From Candidatus Zixiibacteriota bacterium (GTDB taxonomy: Bacteria; Zixibacteria; MSB-5A5; GN15; JAAZOE01): a stretch of 64,000 nucleotides of DNA. Location: assembly GCA_036480375.1 (NCBI GenBank), contig JAZGGI010000028.1:62001-126000 (forward strand), written 5' to 3'. The notes below the pieces were generated by a model, which did no database searches, had not been told where the DNA came from, and was given only the letters and a program-made list of their open reading frames with translations. The position numbers and the translations under genes were made by a program. Shown piece after piece: positions 17,170 to 25,335 of the stretch (positions are counted from its first letter, which is position 1; the number at the start of each line of letters is the position of its first letter).

Positions 17170-18564
17170 ATGGCGAAACTGACATTTCTGGGCGCGGCGG
17201 GGACTGTTACCGGATCGCGGCATCTCCTCGAAGTTGACGGCGCGCGCATGCTCATCGACTGCGGTATGTTTCAGGGCAAAAAAGAATATCGGATGAAAAA
17301 CTGGGAACCGTTCCCGGTCGATCCGGCTTCGATAGATAAAGTTCTCCTCACTCACGCCCACATCGACCACAGCGGTTATTTGCCCCGATTTGTCAAGGAG
17401 GGTTTTGTCGGGCAGGTGCATTGTACTCACGCCACCCGAGAACTGGTGCGGATACTCCTCAAAGACAGCGCTCATCTACAGGAAGAAGACGCCCGCTGGG
17501 CCAACAAAAAAGGATTTTCCAAACACAAACCGGCCTTGCCGCTTTTTGACCTCGACGATGCTAAACTGGCGATGAAACGGTTCAAACCGGTTCATTACGG
17601 CGATGCCGTTCCCTGCGGCGAAAACGGTCGTATAAAATTCCGCGACGCCGGACATTTACTGGGGTCATCGCTGGTCGATATTCGCGTCAAGAAAAACGGA
17701 CGGGCGCGGAAGATCCTGTTTTCCGGTGATTTGGGGCGAACCTCACGCCCGCTTCTGCGCGATCCGGTGCAGGTTTACAACGTCGATTATCTCGTTTTGG
17801 AATCGACTTACGGCGGCCGTCTGCATGAAAACGAACAGCCGTTTGAAGATCTGGCCGGAATCATAAACGAAAGCCGGGAACGGGGCGGCGTTCTTTTGAT
17901 CCCCGCCTTTTCGGTGGGACGTACGCAGACGATCTTATACGTTCTTCGCGAACTCGAGGAGCGCGGCTCCATTCCCGAAATGCCGGTATTTATCGATTCG
18001 CCAATGGCAATTGAGTCAACGACCGTCTTTGAGAAACGCATCGCCGATCTCGATCTCGAAAGCCGGCTTTTGACTATCCAGGGGAAAAATTTCATTCGCC
18101 CCCGCCATCTGCATCGATGCCGCACCCGGGTTAAATCAAAACAGATAAACGATATCAAAAATAACGCCATTATCATCTCTGCCAGCGGCATGGCCGTCGG
18201 CGGCAGAATTCTGCATCATCTCGTGCATCGCATGCCCAATCCGAATAACACGATATTGCTAATCGGCTACCAGGCCCAAGGAACCAGAGGAAGAAGCATT
18301 CAGGATGGCCATCCAACGATTAAAATTCACGGCCAAAAAATCCCTCTGAAGGCCAAAGTGGAAACGGTGACGGCTTTTTCGGGTCATGCCGATTATGAGG
18401 AAATATTGGCGTGGCTATTGGGATTCAACAGGCCCCCCGAAAAAGTGTTTTTGGTGCACGGCGAACCGGATTCGCAAAGACATATGGCTCAGGTCATCCG
18501 TCAGAAATTTAAATGGGATACCGCCATCGCCGAAGAAGGTCAGACGGTCGAGCTGGATATATAA
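17170..18564 (+). CDS. Metallo-beta-lactamase/beta-CASP nuclease (CPSF/YSH1-like)
   Basis: 464 residues, predicted cytoplasmic RNA-processing nuclease. The MBL zinc motif is THAHIDHSG (about 59-67) and the site is completed by His of DAGHLLGSS and Asp of FSGDLGR. The beta-CASP insert (about 180-380) has its motif A (ESTYGG), motif B (FSGHADYEE) and C (LVHGEPD), and a C-terminal RMMBL domain follows. This is the COG1236 group, related to the eukaryotic 3'-end processing factor CPSF73 and to RNase J, but shorter than RNase J. It is monocistronic with its own terminator. Confidence 0.9.
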   Translation: MAKLTFLGAAGTVTGSRHLLEVDGARMLIDCGMFQGKKEYRMKNWEPFPVDPASIDKVLLTHAHIDHSGYLPRFVKEGFVGQVHCTHATRELVRILLKDSAHLQEEDARWANKKGFSKHKPALPLFDLDDAKLAMKRFKPVHYGDAVPCGENGRIKFRDAGHLLGSSLVDIRVKKNGRARKILFSGDLGRTSRPLLRDPVQVYNVDYLVLESTYGGRLHENEQPFEDLAGIINESRERGGVLLIPAFSVGRTQTILYVLRELEERGSIPEMPVFIDSPMAIESTTVFEKRIADLDLESRLLTIQGKNFIRPRHLHRCRTRVKSKQINDIKNNAIIISASGMAVGGRILHHLVHRMPNPNNTILLIGYQAQGTRGRSIQDGHPTIKIHGQKIPLKAKVETVTAFSGHADYEEILAWLLGFNRPPEKVFLVHGEPDSQRHMAQVIRQKFKWDTAIAEEGQTVELDI

Positions 18565-18567
18565 AAA

Positions 18568-18594
18568 AAACCGAATCGCAATGATTCGGTTTTT
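18568..18594 (+). terminator. Rho-independent terminator
   Basis: ACCGAATC-GCAAT-GATTCGGT stem followed by TTTTT, immediately after the stop of the beta-CASP nuclease gene. Confidence 0.9.
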
Positions 18595-18621
18595 GCATTT
18601 GCAGAAATTATCCAATTATAT

Positions 18622-19578
18622 TCAATACTTATGGGGTAGGGGGATATCAAGATCCTTAAGATACGGTATTAGATCCAACTTGTTCAATTTGTCAAATGCT
18701 TTTTCATCATTTGGAAATTTCTTATTAACATATTCAACCAATTCAGTTAACTCATCTTCGGTAACGAAAATGAAATTGTCATCAATATCCTGAACCGTAT
18801 TACATGGAATAACAATATCTTCATCAGACAGTATTTTGTTTTTCTTTATTTGAAACTCAACTACTTTATCGGCATCATAATATGCATGACTGCCAATTCT
18901 ATCAGGATCGTTGGGCGCGTGCCAACCTTCCCAGCAGACTGCCATTGGAGTCATACGAAAGTGTTCGCTTTGCCGTTTATCCGAATAGAAAACTTCGATG
19001 TCCTGATGTTCGACAAGGTCGTAAATAATTGAACCTTTTCGTTTGTTTCGGTTTTCGGCTTTTTTGATCATCGCAATCGGGCCACAAACGACCTGGGCCA
19101 TAAATTGCAGATGGCCTTCGCCTACCATGTCATTGGCAAAAACAAGTTGGCGAAACAGCTCGATTTTAAAAGCTTCAGGGAAGACCTTATAATTTAATTC
19201 ACCAGCGATAACGACTAATTCGGGACCGAATCTCTTCATAAACTTTATTACGGGCAAATCCTTTTCCTGTTCAATACTGACTGGGTAATCCGCTCCCTCT
19301 ACAATACTGATTGGGTAATCCGTTTCAATTTCCGCCTTCAATCCTTCAGGAATAGGTGGAATGGCAACTACCATGCCATGGTTGAAGTTTTTATCGCGAC
19401 CCACAAAGCCCACTGGGAGTTTCCCTGAAGAAATCATTTCCAGGTCATACTGCCTCCGTACTGAACCATTGATAGAGTTCAGCCATTCAATTAATTTTTC
19501 TGAACTTTCCGTTTTCGATTCCATTATTCGATTTGTATGTCTGTGCCTGATGGCAATTCCGGTAATCATACTATCCAT
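18622..19578 (-). CDS. Unknown protein paired with a RelA/SpoT-like enzyme
   Basis: A 318-residue soluble protein that I do not recognise. It has no signal peptide or membrane span. Visible landmarks are GFVGRDKNFNHGMVVAIPP (about 57-75), a ten-residue tandem duplication from a 30-bp repeat (DYPISIVEGA then DYPVSIEQEK), a Trp/His-rich segment AVCWEGWHAPNDPDRIGSHA, and an acidic helical C-terminus (VTEDELTELVEYVNKKF). It starts 18 bp after the stop of the RelA/SpoT-like gene on the same strand, behind GAGGAG located inside that gene's end, so the two form an operon. Partner roles such as antitoxin or effector are possible but unproven. Confidence 0.75.
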   Translation of the reverse strand: MDSMITGIAIRHRHTNRIMESKTESSEKLIEWLNSINGSVRRQYDLEMISSGKLPVGFVGRDKNFNHGMVVAIPPIPEGLKAEIETDYPISIVEGADYPVSIEQEKDLPVIKFMKRFGPELVVIAGELNYKVFPEAFKIELFRQLVFANDMVGEGHLQFMAQVVCGPIAMIKKAENRNKRKGSIIYDLVEHQDIEVFYSDKRQSEHFRMTPMAVCWEGWHAPNDPDRIGSHAYYDADKVVEFQIKKNKILSDEDIVIPCNTVQDIDDNFIFVTEDELTELVEYVNKKFPNDEKAFDKLNKLDLIPYLKDLDIPLPHKY

Positions 19579-19596
19579 AAAGCAATATTCTCCTCA

Positions 19597-20670
19597 TCAA
19601 TCCTTATAAATTCTATTCCTCAATGTTCCAAAACGCTCATCTGATGATATTAAATCTTTGCTAATCTGTTCCATGTCTTTTCTTATTTCATCTGGTATCA
19701 CTTGCACTCCCGGCCATGAAACTCTTTTATAAACTATATCATGACTGAATTCGCTCCAGGCATTGGTTAACAATGAATGTACTTGTATTTCTGCTTTCAG
19801 AAATATATTCTCTTCCGATTCTTGAACCGGCATTGTGACGACAAAATGAAATCCATAATAACCTTCATTGGGTTTGTCAGTAAAATCCTTATCGCTGTCA
19901 GAAACAATTTCGTAATTATTATCATCCAGCCAACGTTTCAATTGATCCGCGCATTTTATTATGTCTTCCCGGCAAGCCACAATAATCCGTCCCCCAACCA
20001 AATCCTTTATATCATCATATAATGTATTTAGTATCGGTAGGTCTATTAATTTATTTAAAGTATCTTGATCGACCAATCGCGGCCAATTTGATTCTGAATT
20101 GAATTCACAATGTTTCCATGCCTTGTTAAATAGTTTTTTTTCAACACTCTCTTTTTTCTTCGCTCTAGTGTGAATACCTTTAATCGCATCAGCCGAAAGG
20201 GTCTGTAGCAATTGCATCTTTGCCTCTTTAAGAGAACTCTCTAATTCATCCGCGGCATTATTGTAACTCTGTTTATTATCGAGATATTTTTTTCTCATTT
20301 CAGAAACAGGGGTACCTTCTTCAATGCCACTGGATAAAAAACGCTGAAAATAATCGCCTTTTATATCGGCCTTTTCTTTTTTACTCAATTCACGCAACGT
20401 GGGTTGTATATTTTGATTTACCATTCCCTGCTCCCGAGCCTTCTTCGCCGCACAATGATTATACATTAGTTGAGAATTCCCGGTCAAGCATTTATGCGGC
20501 CCAGCCCCCAACATATCCGCCGGATTCTGCCTTTCCCTCGTTACCAATTCGGATTCAAAACCAACAGCGTGCGCCAATGTGTTCAGATTTTGAACGCCAT
20601 TATAGCTATAATCGACTTGGAAGTCAATGTATTTCAAGTCAGTTAATATGTAATATTGTTCAATTTCCAT
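19597..20670 (-). CDS. RelA/SpoT-domain nucleotidyltransferase with novel N-terminal region
   Basis: 357 residues. The C-terminal half (about 150-330) is a RelA/SpoT synthetase domain with the expected catalytic residues: R169-x-K171-x3-S175-x2-K178 (ATP site), D223 in KDLVGGRII, G270-Y271...H275 in GYYGFH and E294 in AEIQVHSL. There is no HD hydrolase or regulatory ACT/TGS domain. Residues 1-150 are not a known domain to me and end in a charged helix. Small synthetases make (p)ppGpp or, as ToxSAS toxins, pyrophosphorylate tRNA or make (p)ppApp. The product here is unknown. No clear ribosome site precedes the ATG. The partner gene is directly downstream. Confidence 0.85.
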   Translation of the reverse strand: MEIEQYYILTDLKYIDFQVDYSYNGVQNLNTLAHAVGFESELVTRERQNPADMLGAGPHKCLTGNSQLMYNHCAAKKAREQGMVNQNIQPTLRELSKKEKADIKGDYFQRFLSSGIEEGTPVSEMRKKYLDNKQSYNNAADELESSLKEAKMQLLQTLSADAIKGIHTRAKKKESVEKKLFNKAWKHCEFNSESNWPRLVDQDTLNKLIDLPILNTLYDDIKDLVGGRIIVACREDIIKCADQLKRWLDDNNYEIVSDSDKDFTDKPNEGYYGFHFVVTMPVQESEENIFLKAEIQVHSLLTNAWSEFSHDIVYKRVSWPGVQVIPDEIRKDMEQISKDLISSDERFGTLRNRIYKD

Positions 20671-20957
20671 ATTTGGTTTTTTAGATACCTATTTAATCTT
20701 TAGCCCGCCTTTAGTATGGCGCAATTTCGGTAACAACACCGGAATAGAAGTATTTTTGAAAATTACATTTTGTAAATTTATCAAAAGCAAGCTACCATAC
20801 AAGTATACCATCTAAACCCCGAAAAGTCAATATTTACGGGCATTCCAGGCGGGGTAACTATTTTACTGCCACGATTAAATAAAACCAGAAAGCAAATCCG
20901 AATAAGTAAATAGTATTCAGGTGTAAATTTCGGTTAGTCAGATCACATCGGCTAAAC

Positions 20958-21497
20958 CTACTTTTGTCCCGCTTTGATGTTGCCTTCGATTTTTAGAGTC
21001 TGGTTGCGGGTGTTGAGATAATCGCCGGAAATCGTTCCGTAGATTTTGGAACCGACCAACGAATCGACGACGACGCTGCCTCTCTGACACGTAAACAGGG
21101 TTTCTCCTATCCGATAATTCAAATTGCCGGTGATTTCGCATATTGCCTTATGTCCGATATTGTATTTTCCAACATTGATAGTATTCGGCAGAGTCACATA
21201 AAAACGCGCCGTCTCAGCCAGCCTCAGTTGAGCGACGCTGACCCCGCCTTTGCCAACACCGGTCGATTGTCCTTCAATAAACAAAACGGTGCTGTCGCTG
21301 GGGACGAGTTCAAATCCGCCATGCGTCAACGCGATCGACTTTCCTTTGGTATAAAAAGATGATTTGGTTGTGAACCGGACCGAAGTATTGTCATGTACTT
21401 CTTCGGAGACATAGAAATAAGTTTTCTTGCATGACAATAATGCGAAAAGAGATAAGAGAATTAGGATAATCCATAAATACTGATTTTTCTTTATCAT
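20958..21497 (-). CDS. Hypothetical lipoprotein
   Basis: 179 residues with a signal peptide ending in the lipobox FALLSC (Cys about 23). The rest is beta-rich (SVRFTTKSSFYTKG, YNIGHKAICEITGNLNYRIG) without recognised motifs. Its AGGTG ribosome site lies within the last codons of the GNAT gene upstream, and the ATG is 2 bp past that gene's stop, so it is the last gene of the serine palmitoyltransferase-like operon. A role in envelope lipid handling would fit but is only inferred. Confidence 0.7.
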   Translation of the reverse strand: MIKKNQYLWIILILLSLFALLSCKKTYFYVSEEVHDNTSVRFTTKSSFYTKGKSIALTHGGFELVPSDSTVLFIEGQSTGVGKGGVSVAQLRLAETARFYVTLPNTINVGKYNIGHKAICEITGNLNYRIGETLFTCQRGSVVVDSLVGSKIYGTISGDYLNTRNQTLKIEGNIKAGQK

Positions 21498-21499
21498 GA

Positions 21500-22645
21500 T
21501 TACACCTGCATACCGTAAATGCGATATTTTTTATAAAGCTCCCCGCCCATCAGTTCCCCGGCCCGAACCATGGCAAAATTGTCTTCCAAAACCCAGCTCA
21601 TCTCGCCGTATTTATAGCCTTTTTCATTGGCGACTTCGTATGTTTTCAGATACAGTAAAGTATCAATTCCACGTTTTTGATATTCCGGAATCAAACCCAA
21701 AGTTATGATGCGAACCGAATCCACCTTGTTTTTTACTTTGGTGTGCCAGAGAAGTTTCGCAAGCCCTAACGGAAACAAGCGGCCGTTGGCGTATTTCAAA
21801 GCTTGATTAATATCCGGCAAAGTCAGGATGAACCCAACCGCTTCGCCGTTGACTTCGGCGATAAATACAAGATCGGGATCGATAATTTGCTTCATATCTT
21901 TTGCGATATGCAGGAATTCATCTTTGGACAAGGGCACAAACCCCCAATTTTTGGCCCAGGCTTTATTATAAAGTTCGTTGATCAGTTCGACGTCCTTATT
22001 GAACCGTCGCATATTGATTATCCGCAGATCAATCCCCTCTCTGTCTCTCATCCGTTCAGCCATTTTTATAATGCGCGGGTCAAATTCTCGGTCGGCGTAT
22101 ATTTTGAACGCGAAAAGATCTTTGGCTTTGCGCAGTCCGAATTTTTCAGCGAAATCATTATAGTAGGGTTTATTATAAGTCATCATCACGACCGGAGGCA
22201 TATCATATCCTTCGATAAGCATCCCGACTTCATGATTAGTGGAAAAATTGCACGGACCGAGTATGGCATCCACACCCTCGGCTTTTAGCTTTATCAACGC
22301 GACTTTGAAAAGCAATTCGGCGACTTCGTAATCTTCGATGCAGTCAAAAAATCCGAAAAAACCGGTATTGACTTCGTGAAATTCATTATAGCTGTAATTA
22401 ACGCATATCGCGATGCGCCCGACGTATTTTGAATTTTTCCGAGCCAGAAACAGCCGGGTCTTGGCCGATCGGAAAAAAGGATTTTTACTTTTATTGAAAA
22501 AATCTTTGCGTTCGGTAATCAATGGCGGCACCCAGTTGGGATCATCGCGATAAATATCAAAGGGGACTTTGATAAACGCGTAGAGATCGGACGAATTCTC
22601 GACCTCCAATAAATCGATATTACCTTTGTTGGTTACCGTATCCAC
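21500..22645 (-). CDS. GNAT-superfamily N-acyltransferase next to serine palmitoyltransferase
   Basis: 381 residues, starting at GTG 22645 three bases after the upstream stop. The C-terminal half has GNAT features: FIAEVNGEAVGFILTLPD (beta4) and the acyl-CoA loop region ITLGLIPEYQKRGIDTLLY (about 305-323; Q/R-x-x-G). An N-terminal domain (RDDPNWVPPL, FFGFFDC, GPCNFSTNHEVG) is shared with a family of uncharacterised two-domain GNATs. Bacterial ceramide synthase was described as a GNAT-like acyltransferase encoded near serine palmitoyltransferase. By context this could N-acylate a long-chain base, which is an inference. Confidence 0.75.
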   Translation of the reverse strand: MDTVTNKGNIDLLEVENSSDLYAFIKVPFDIYRDDPNWVPPLITERKDFFNKSKNPFFRSAKTRLFLARKNSKYVGRIAICVNYSYNEFHEVNTGFFGFFDCIEDYEVAELLFKVALIKLKAEGVDAILGPCNFSTNHEVGMLIEGYDMPPVVMMTYNKPYYNDFAEKFGLRKAKDLFAFKIYADREFDPRIIKMAERMRDREGIDLRIINMRRFNKDVELINELYNKAWAKNWGFVPLSKDEFLHIAKDMKQIIDPDLVFIAEVNGEAVGFILTLPDINQALKYANGRLFPLGLAKLLWHTKVKNKVDSVRIITLGLIPEYQKRGIDTLLYLKTYEVANEKGYKYGEMSWVLEDNFAMVRAGELMGGELYKKYRIYGMQV

Positions 22646-22648
22646 GTT

Positions 22649-23875
22649 TTAGACAATGTTATATTTTTTCCCCAGCCGAGCAAAAGCATCCAGAACTCGA
22701 TCAAGTTGCTGGTCGGTGTGGGTCGCGGTGTAGCTTGTGCGAATCAGCGACATTTTGGGAGCGACCGCCGGAGGAACTATGGCGTTGGCGAAAATACCTT
22801 CATCGCTCAAATCTTTCCATAATTTGAAGCAGGTCATATCATCACCAATCATAATTGGCACTACCGGGGTTTGAGTATCGCCGATATTATATCCTAATTC
22901 TCGAAGTCCTTGATGCATTTTCCGCGTATTTTTCCACAGGTTTTCGCGCCGTTCCGGTTCGGTTTCGATTATATCCAGAGCGGCCAGGGCCGCGGCCGCC
23001 GCACCCGGGGGAATCGACGCCGAAAATATGAGTTCCCGCGCAAAATGTTTTACATAATGCAGTGTATCCTCATCACCGCAAATAAATCCTCCCAACGACG
23101 CGAATGATTTGGAGAAAGTGGCCATTATCAGATCAACCCGGTCGGAAAGGCCAAAATGTTCGGCCGTACCCCGGCCGCCGGATCCGAGGACGCCAATAGA
23201 ATGCGCGTCATCGACCATAACCCGGGCGCCGTAATTTTCCGCAATGTCACACATGCGCGGTAAATCGGCAATATCACCTTCCATCGAAAAGACACCGTCG
23301 GTTATAATTAAAATACCGCCCCGAAGTCCGTTGTTATACGCAATATCCAGAACTCGTTCCATATCGTCCATATCGTTATGGGCATATTTCATAATCTTGC
23401 CGTACGCCAAACGACAACCATCCACGATTGAAGCGTGATCGCTGCGATCAATTAGAATTATATCATCCCTGCCGACCAGACATGAAATAGTGCCCAAATT
23501 TGTCTGGAATCCGGTCGAAAAAACAAGCGCCGCCTCGCGATTCATAAATTTTGCCAAGCGCTCTTCCAGCTCAATATGCAGGTCGAGGGTGCCGTTTAAG
23601 AATCTTGAACCAGTGCATCCTGAACCGTATTTAAGAGTTGCATTGGCCGCCGCTTCCTTGACACGTGGGTCTCCTACCAATCCGAGATAATTATTAGACC
23701 CAATCATAATCATTTCTTTGCCGGCCACGACAACTTCATCGCCCAGAGCCGACGATATCGGGCGGAAATAGGGATAATAGCCAGTTGCCATAACCTCTTT
23801 GGCGACAGTCCATTCACGGCACTTTTGGAATAAATCATCCGCTTTGCGCGGAAGTTTTTTTGATTCTTGCTGCAA
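22649..23875 (-). CDS. spt: Serine palmitoyltransferase-like alpha-oxoamine synthase
   Basis: 408 residues, starting at TTG 23875 behind GAGGA. This is a PLP enzyme of the alpha-oxoamine synthase family: PLP lysine K256 in ATFSKSF, cofactor Asp222/His225 in VDDAHSIG, and stacking His147 in SDHASIVDG. Family choice: GYYPYFRPI near the N-terminus and SGCTGSRFLNGTLDLH (85-100) are, as I remember them, hallmarks of the Bacteroidetes-type serine palmitoyltransferases rather than of KBL (glycine C-acetyltransferase) or BioF. It would condense L-serine with a fatty acyl thioester to 3-ketodihydrosphingosine. A GNAT and a lipoprotein gene follow. Confidence 0.8.
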   Translation of the reverse strand: MQQESKKLPRKADDLFQKCREWTVAKEVMATGYYPYFRPISSALGDEVVVAGKEMIMIGSNNYLGLVGDPRVKEAAANATLKYGSGCTGSRFLNGTLDLHIELEERLAKFMNREAALVFSTGFQTNLGTISCLVGRDDIILIDRSDHASIVDGCRLAYGKIMKYAHNDMDDMERVLDIAYNNGLRGGILIITDGVFSMEGDIADLPRMCDIAENYGARVMVDDAHSIGVLGSGGRGTAEHFGLSDRVDLIMATFSKSFASLGGFICGDEDTLHYVKHFARELIFSASIPPGAAAAALAALDIIETEPERRENLWKNTRKMHQGLRELGYNIGDTQTPVVPIMIGDDMTCFKLWKDLSDEGIFANAIVPPAVAPKMSLIRTSYTATHTDQQLDRVLDAFARLGKKYNIV

Positions 23876-24050
23876 TGTTCCTCGCTTTGCTTATGACCAT
23901 CCAATAAACCCATACCAATAATGCTTGTCAAGACAAAATCCGGTAGTTTTAATACCTTCGGATTAACCTGATTGAGGTGATTCGGGTTTCGAAGTTTATT
24001 GAACGGCAAAACCTTATATTAAAAAAATTCGATAAACTATTATTTTTCTC

Positions 24051-24084
24051 TTGACATTTTTGTCAAATTTTGCTTTTTTATAAT
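24051..24084 (+). promoter_or_regulatory. Possible promoter (TTGACA / TATAAT)
   Basis: TTGACA at 24051 and a perfect TATAAT at 24079 lie in AT-rich DNA, but 22 bp apart, too long for a standard sigma70 spacer. The -10 may work with a weaker -35. It precedes two hairpins and pgsA. Confidence 0.4.
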
Positions 24085-24085
24085 T

Positions 24086-24166
24086 GCAACGGAAAGTGTT
24101 GCAGTAGTGGATTCTTCCTAACATCGTCATCCCAGACTGGTGCGCTCCGGTCTGGGATATTTTTTT
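24086..24166 (+). ncRNA. Candidate small RNA or attenuating leader upstream of pgsA
   Basis: Just after TATAAT comes GCAAC-GGAAAGT-GTTGC (24086-24102), then 26 nt, then a strong intrinsic terminator ATCCCAGAC...GTCTGGGAT plus TATTTTTTT (24129-24166). Together this looks like an ~80-nt transcript. Because the terminator is about 95 bp upstream of pgsA on the same strand, it could instead be an attenuator for the pgsA-recA genes. The 385-bp gap has no other content. Confidence 0.4.
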
Positions 24167-24260
24167 GTTTACATTTCGCAGATGTCCCAATCATATCAGG
24201 ATTCATAACTTGACAGCCCGATTATATTGCCTTACCTTTTTGCCCTGATAATGGAGGATA

Positions 24261-24848
24261 ATGAATACCCCAAATAAATTGACATTGGCACGCATAGTGT
24301 TATCACCGGTTTTTATGGTATTTTTCCTGATGGAAAATGTCTATTGCCGGGTTTTGTCTATGGTCATATTTATAGTTGCCGCATTAACCGACGTCTGGGA
24401 CGGCCATCTGGCCCGCAAATACAATATTACAACCGGGTTCGGCAAGTTCATGGATCCCCTGGCCGATAAAATTTTGACCTCTACGGCATTTGTTTCTTTT
24501 TTGGCGCTGGGGTATGTTAAAGCCTGGATGATTATGTTGATAATTATCAGAGAGTTTATAATCACCGGCCTGCGTTCGTTGGCAGCTTATCGAGGTATGA
24601 TCATCTCGCCGACTATGTCGGCCAAGTTCAAGACGGTTTTGCAGATGACAACCATTGTAACTATCCTGCTCTATATAAATCTGAAAACGGTGATGGAATC
24701 GGCGGGATATTCCGGCGGATTTTTCGATTCTCCCCTTGTTATACAGGTTTTTGACTGGATGATGCTGAGCACGACGGTCGTTACGGTTTTGACCGGTATC
24801 GACTACCTGATAAAAAACGGGTCAATCATAAAGGAGGTCTTGAAATAA
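24261..24848 (+). CDS. pgsA: CDP-diacylglycerol-glycerol-3-phosphate 3-phosphatidyltransferase
   Basis: 195-residue inner-membrane enzyme that makes phosphatidylglycerophosphate from CDP-diacylglycerol and sn-glycerol-3-phosphate, the committed step to phosphatidylglycerol and cardiolipin. The CDP-alcohol phosphotransferase motif D-G-x2-A-R-x8-G-x3-D-x3-D is complete (WDGHLARKY ... GFGKFMDPLADK, about 48-73). Four or more membrane spans follow. GGAGGA directly precedes the ATG. Its TAA overlaps the ATG of pgpA, which does the next step. Confidence 0.95.
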   Translation: MNTPNKLTLARIVLSPVFMVFFLMENVYCRVLSMVIFIVAALTDVWDGHLARKYNITTGFGKFMDPLADKILTSTAFVSFLALGYVKAWMIMLIIIREFIITGLRSLAAYRGMIISPTMSAKFKTVLQMTTIVTILLYINLKTVMESAGYSGGFFDSPLVIQVFDWMMLSTTVVTVLTGIDYLIKNGSIIKEVLK

Positions 24849-25315
24849 TGAATGGTCTGGTAAAGGCCATCGCGACCGGTCTGTACTCAGGATACTTTCC
24901 TGTCGTACCCGGAAGTATCGGGACGATTCCGGCCTGGATAATTGCCTGGTTTTGGCTGGGACAAAATCAGGTTTTGCTTTTAATAGCCGCAATTGTGACA
25001 ATAATTATATCGGTCTGGGCTTCAGGTCGAGCCGAAAAATTTTTCGGGCATGACGCCAAGAAAATAGTCATCGATGAGTGGGCCGGAATGTTTGTTTCGC
25101 TTATTTATTTGCCATATCGTATTGACGTTTATATCGCGGCTTTTATCCTGTTTAGATTTTATGATGTCATCAAACCGTATCCGTCGGGAAAATGCGAGTC
25201 ATTGCCCAGAGGCTGGGGTATAACGATGGATGATGTTTTCGCGGCGATATACGCAAATTTGACTTGTTGGCTGTGCATAATTATTTTAAGTCAGCTAAAC
25301 TGGCTGGGATTTTAA
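24848..25315 (+). CDS. pgpA: Phosphatidylglycerophosphatase A
   Basis: 155-residue membrane phosphatase that removes the phosphate from phosphatidylglycerophosphate to yield phosphatidylglycerol. Family marks are the N-terminal GYFPVVPGSIGT, the acidic KIVIDEWAGM segment (about 74-83) and FILFRFYDVIKPYP, followed by MDDVFA. Its AAGGAGGT ribosome site lies inside the end of pgsA and the genes overlap by one base, a clear two-enzyme unit. Confidence 0.93.
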   Translation: MNGLVKAIATGLYSGYFPVVPGSIGTIPAWIIAWFWLGQNQVLLLIAAIVTIIISVWASGRAEKFFGHDAKKIVIDEWAGMFVSLIYLPYRIDVYIAAFILFRFYDVIKPYPSGKCESLPRGWGITMDDVFAAIYANLTCWLCIIILSQLNWLGF

Positions 25316-25335
25316 TTAAAAATTCGAGAAGCAAA

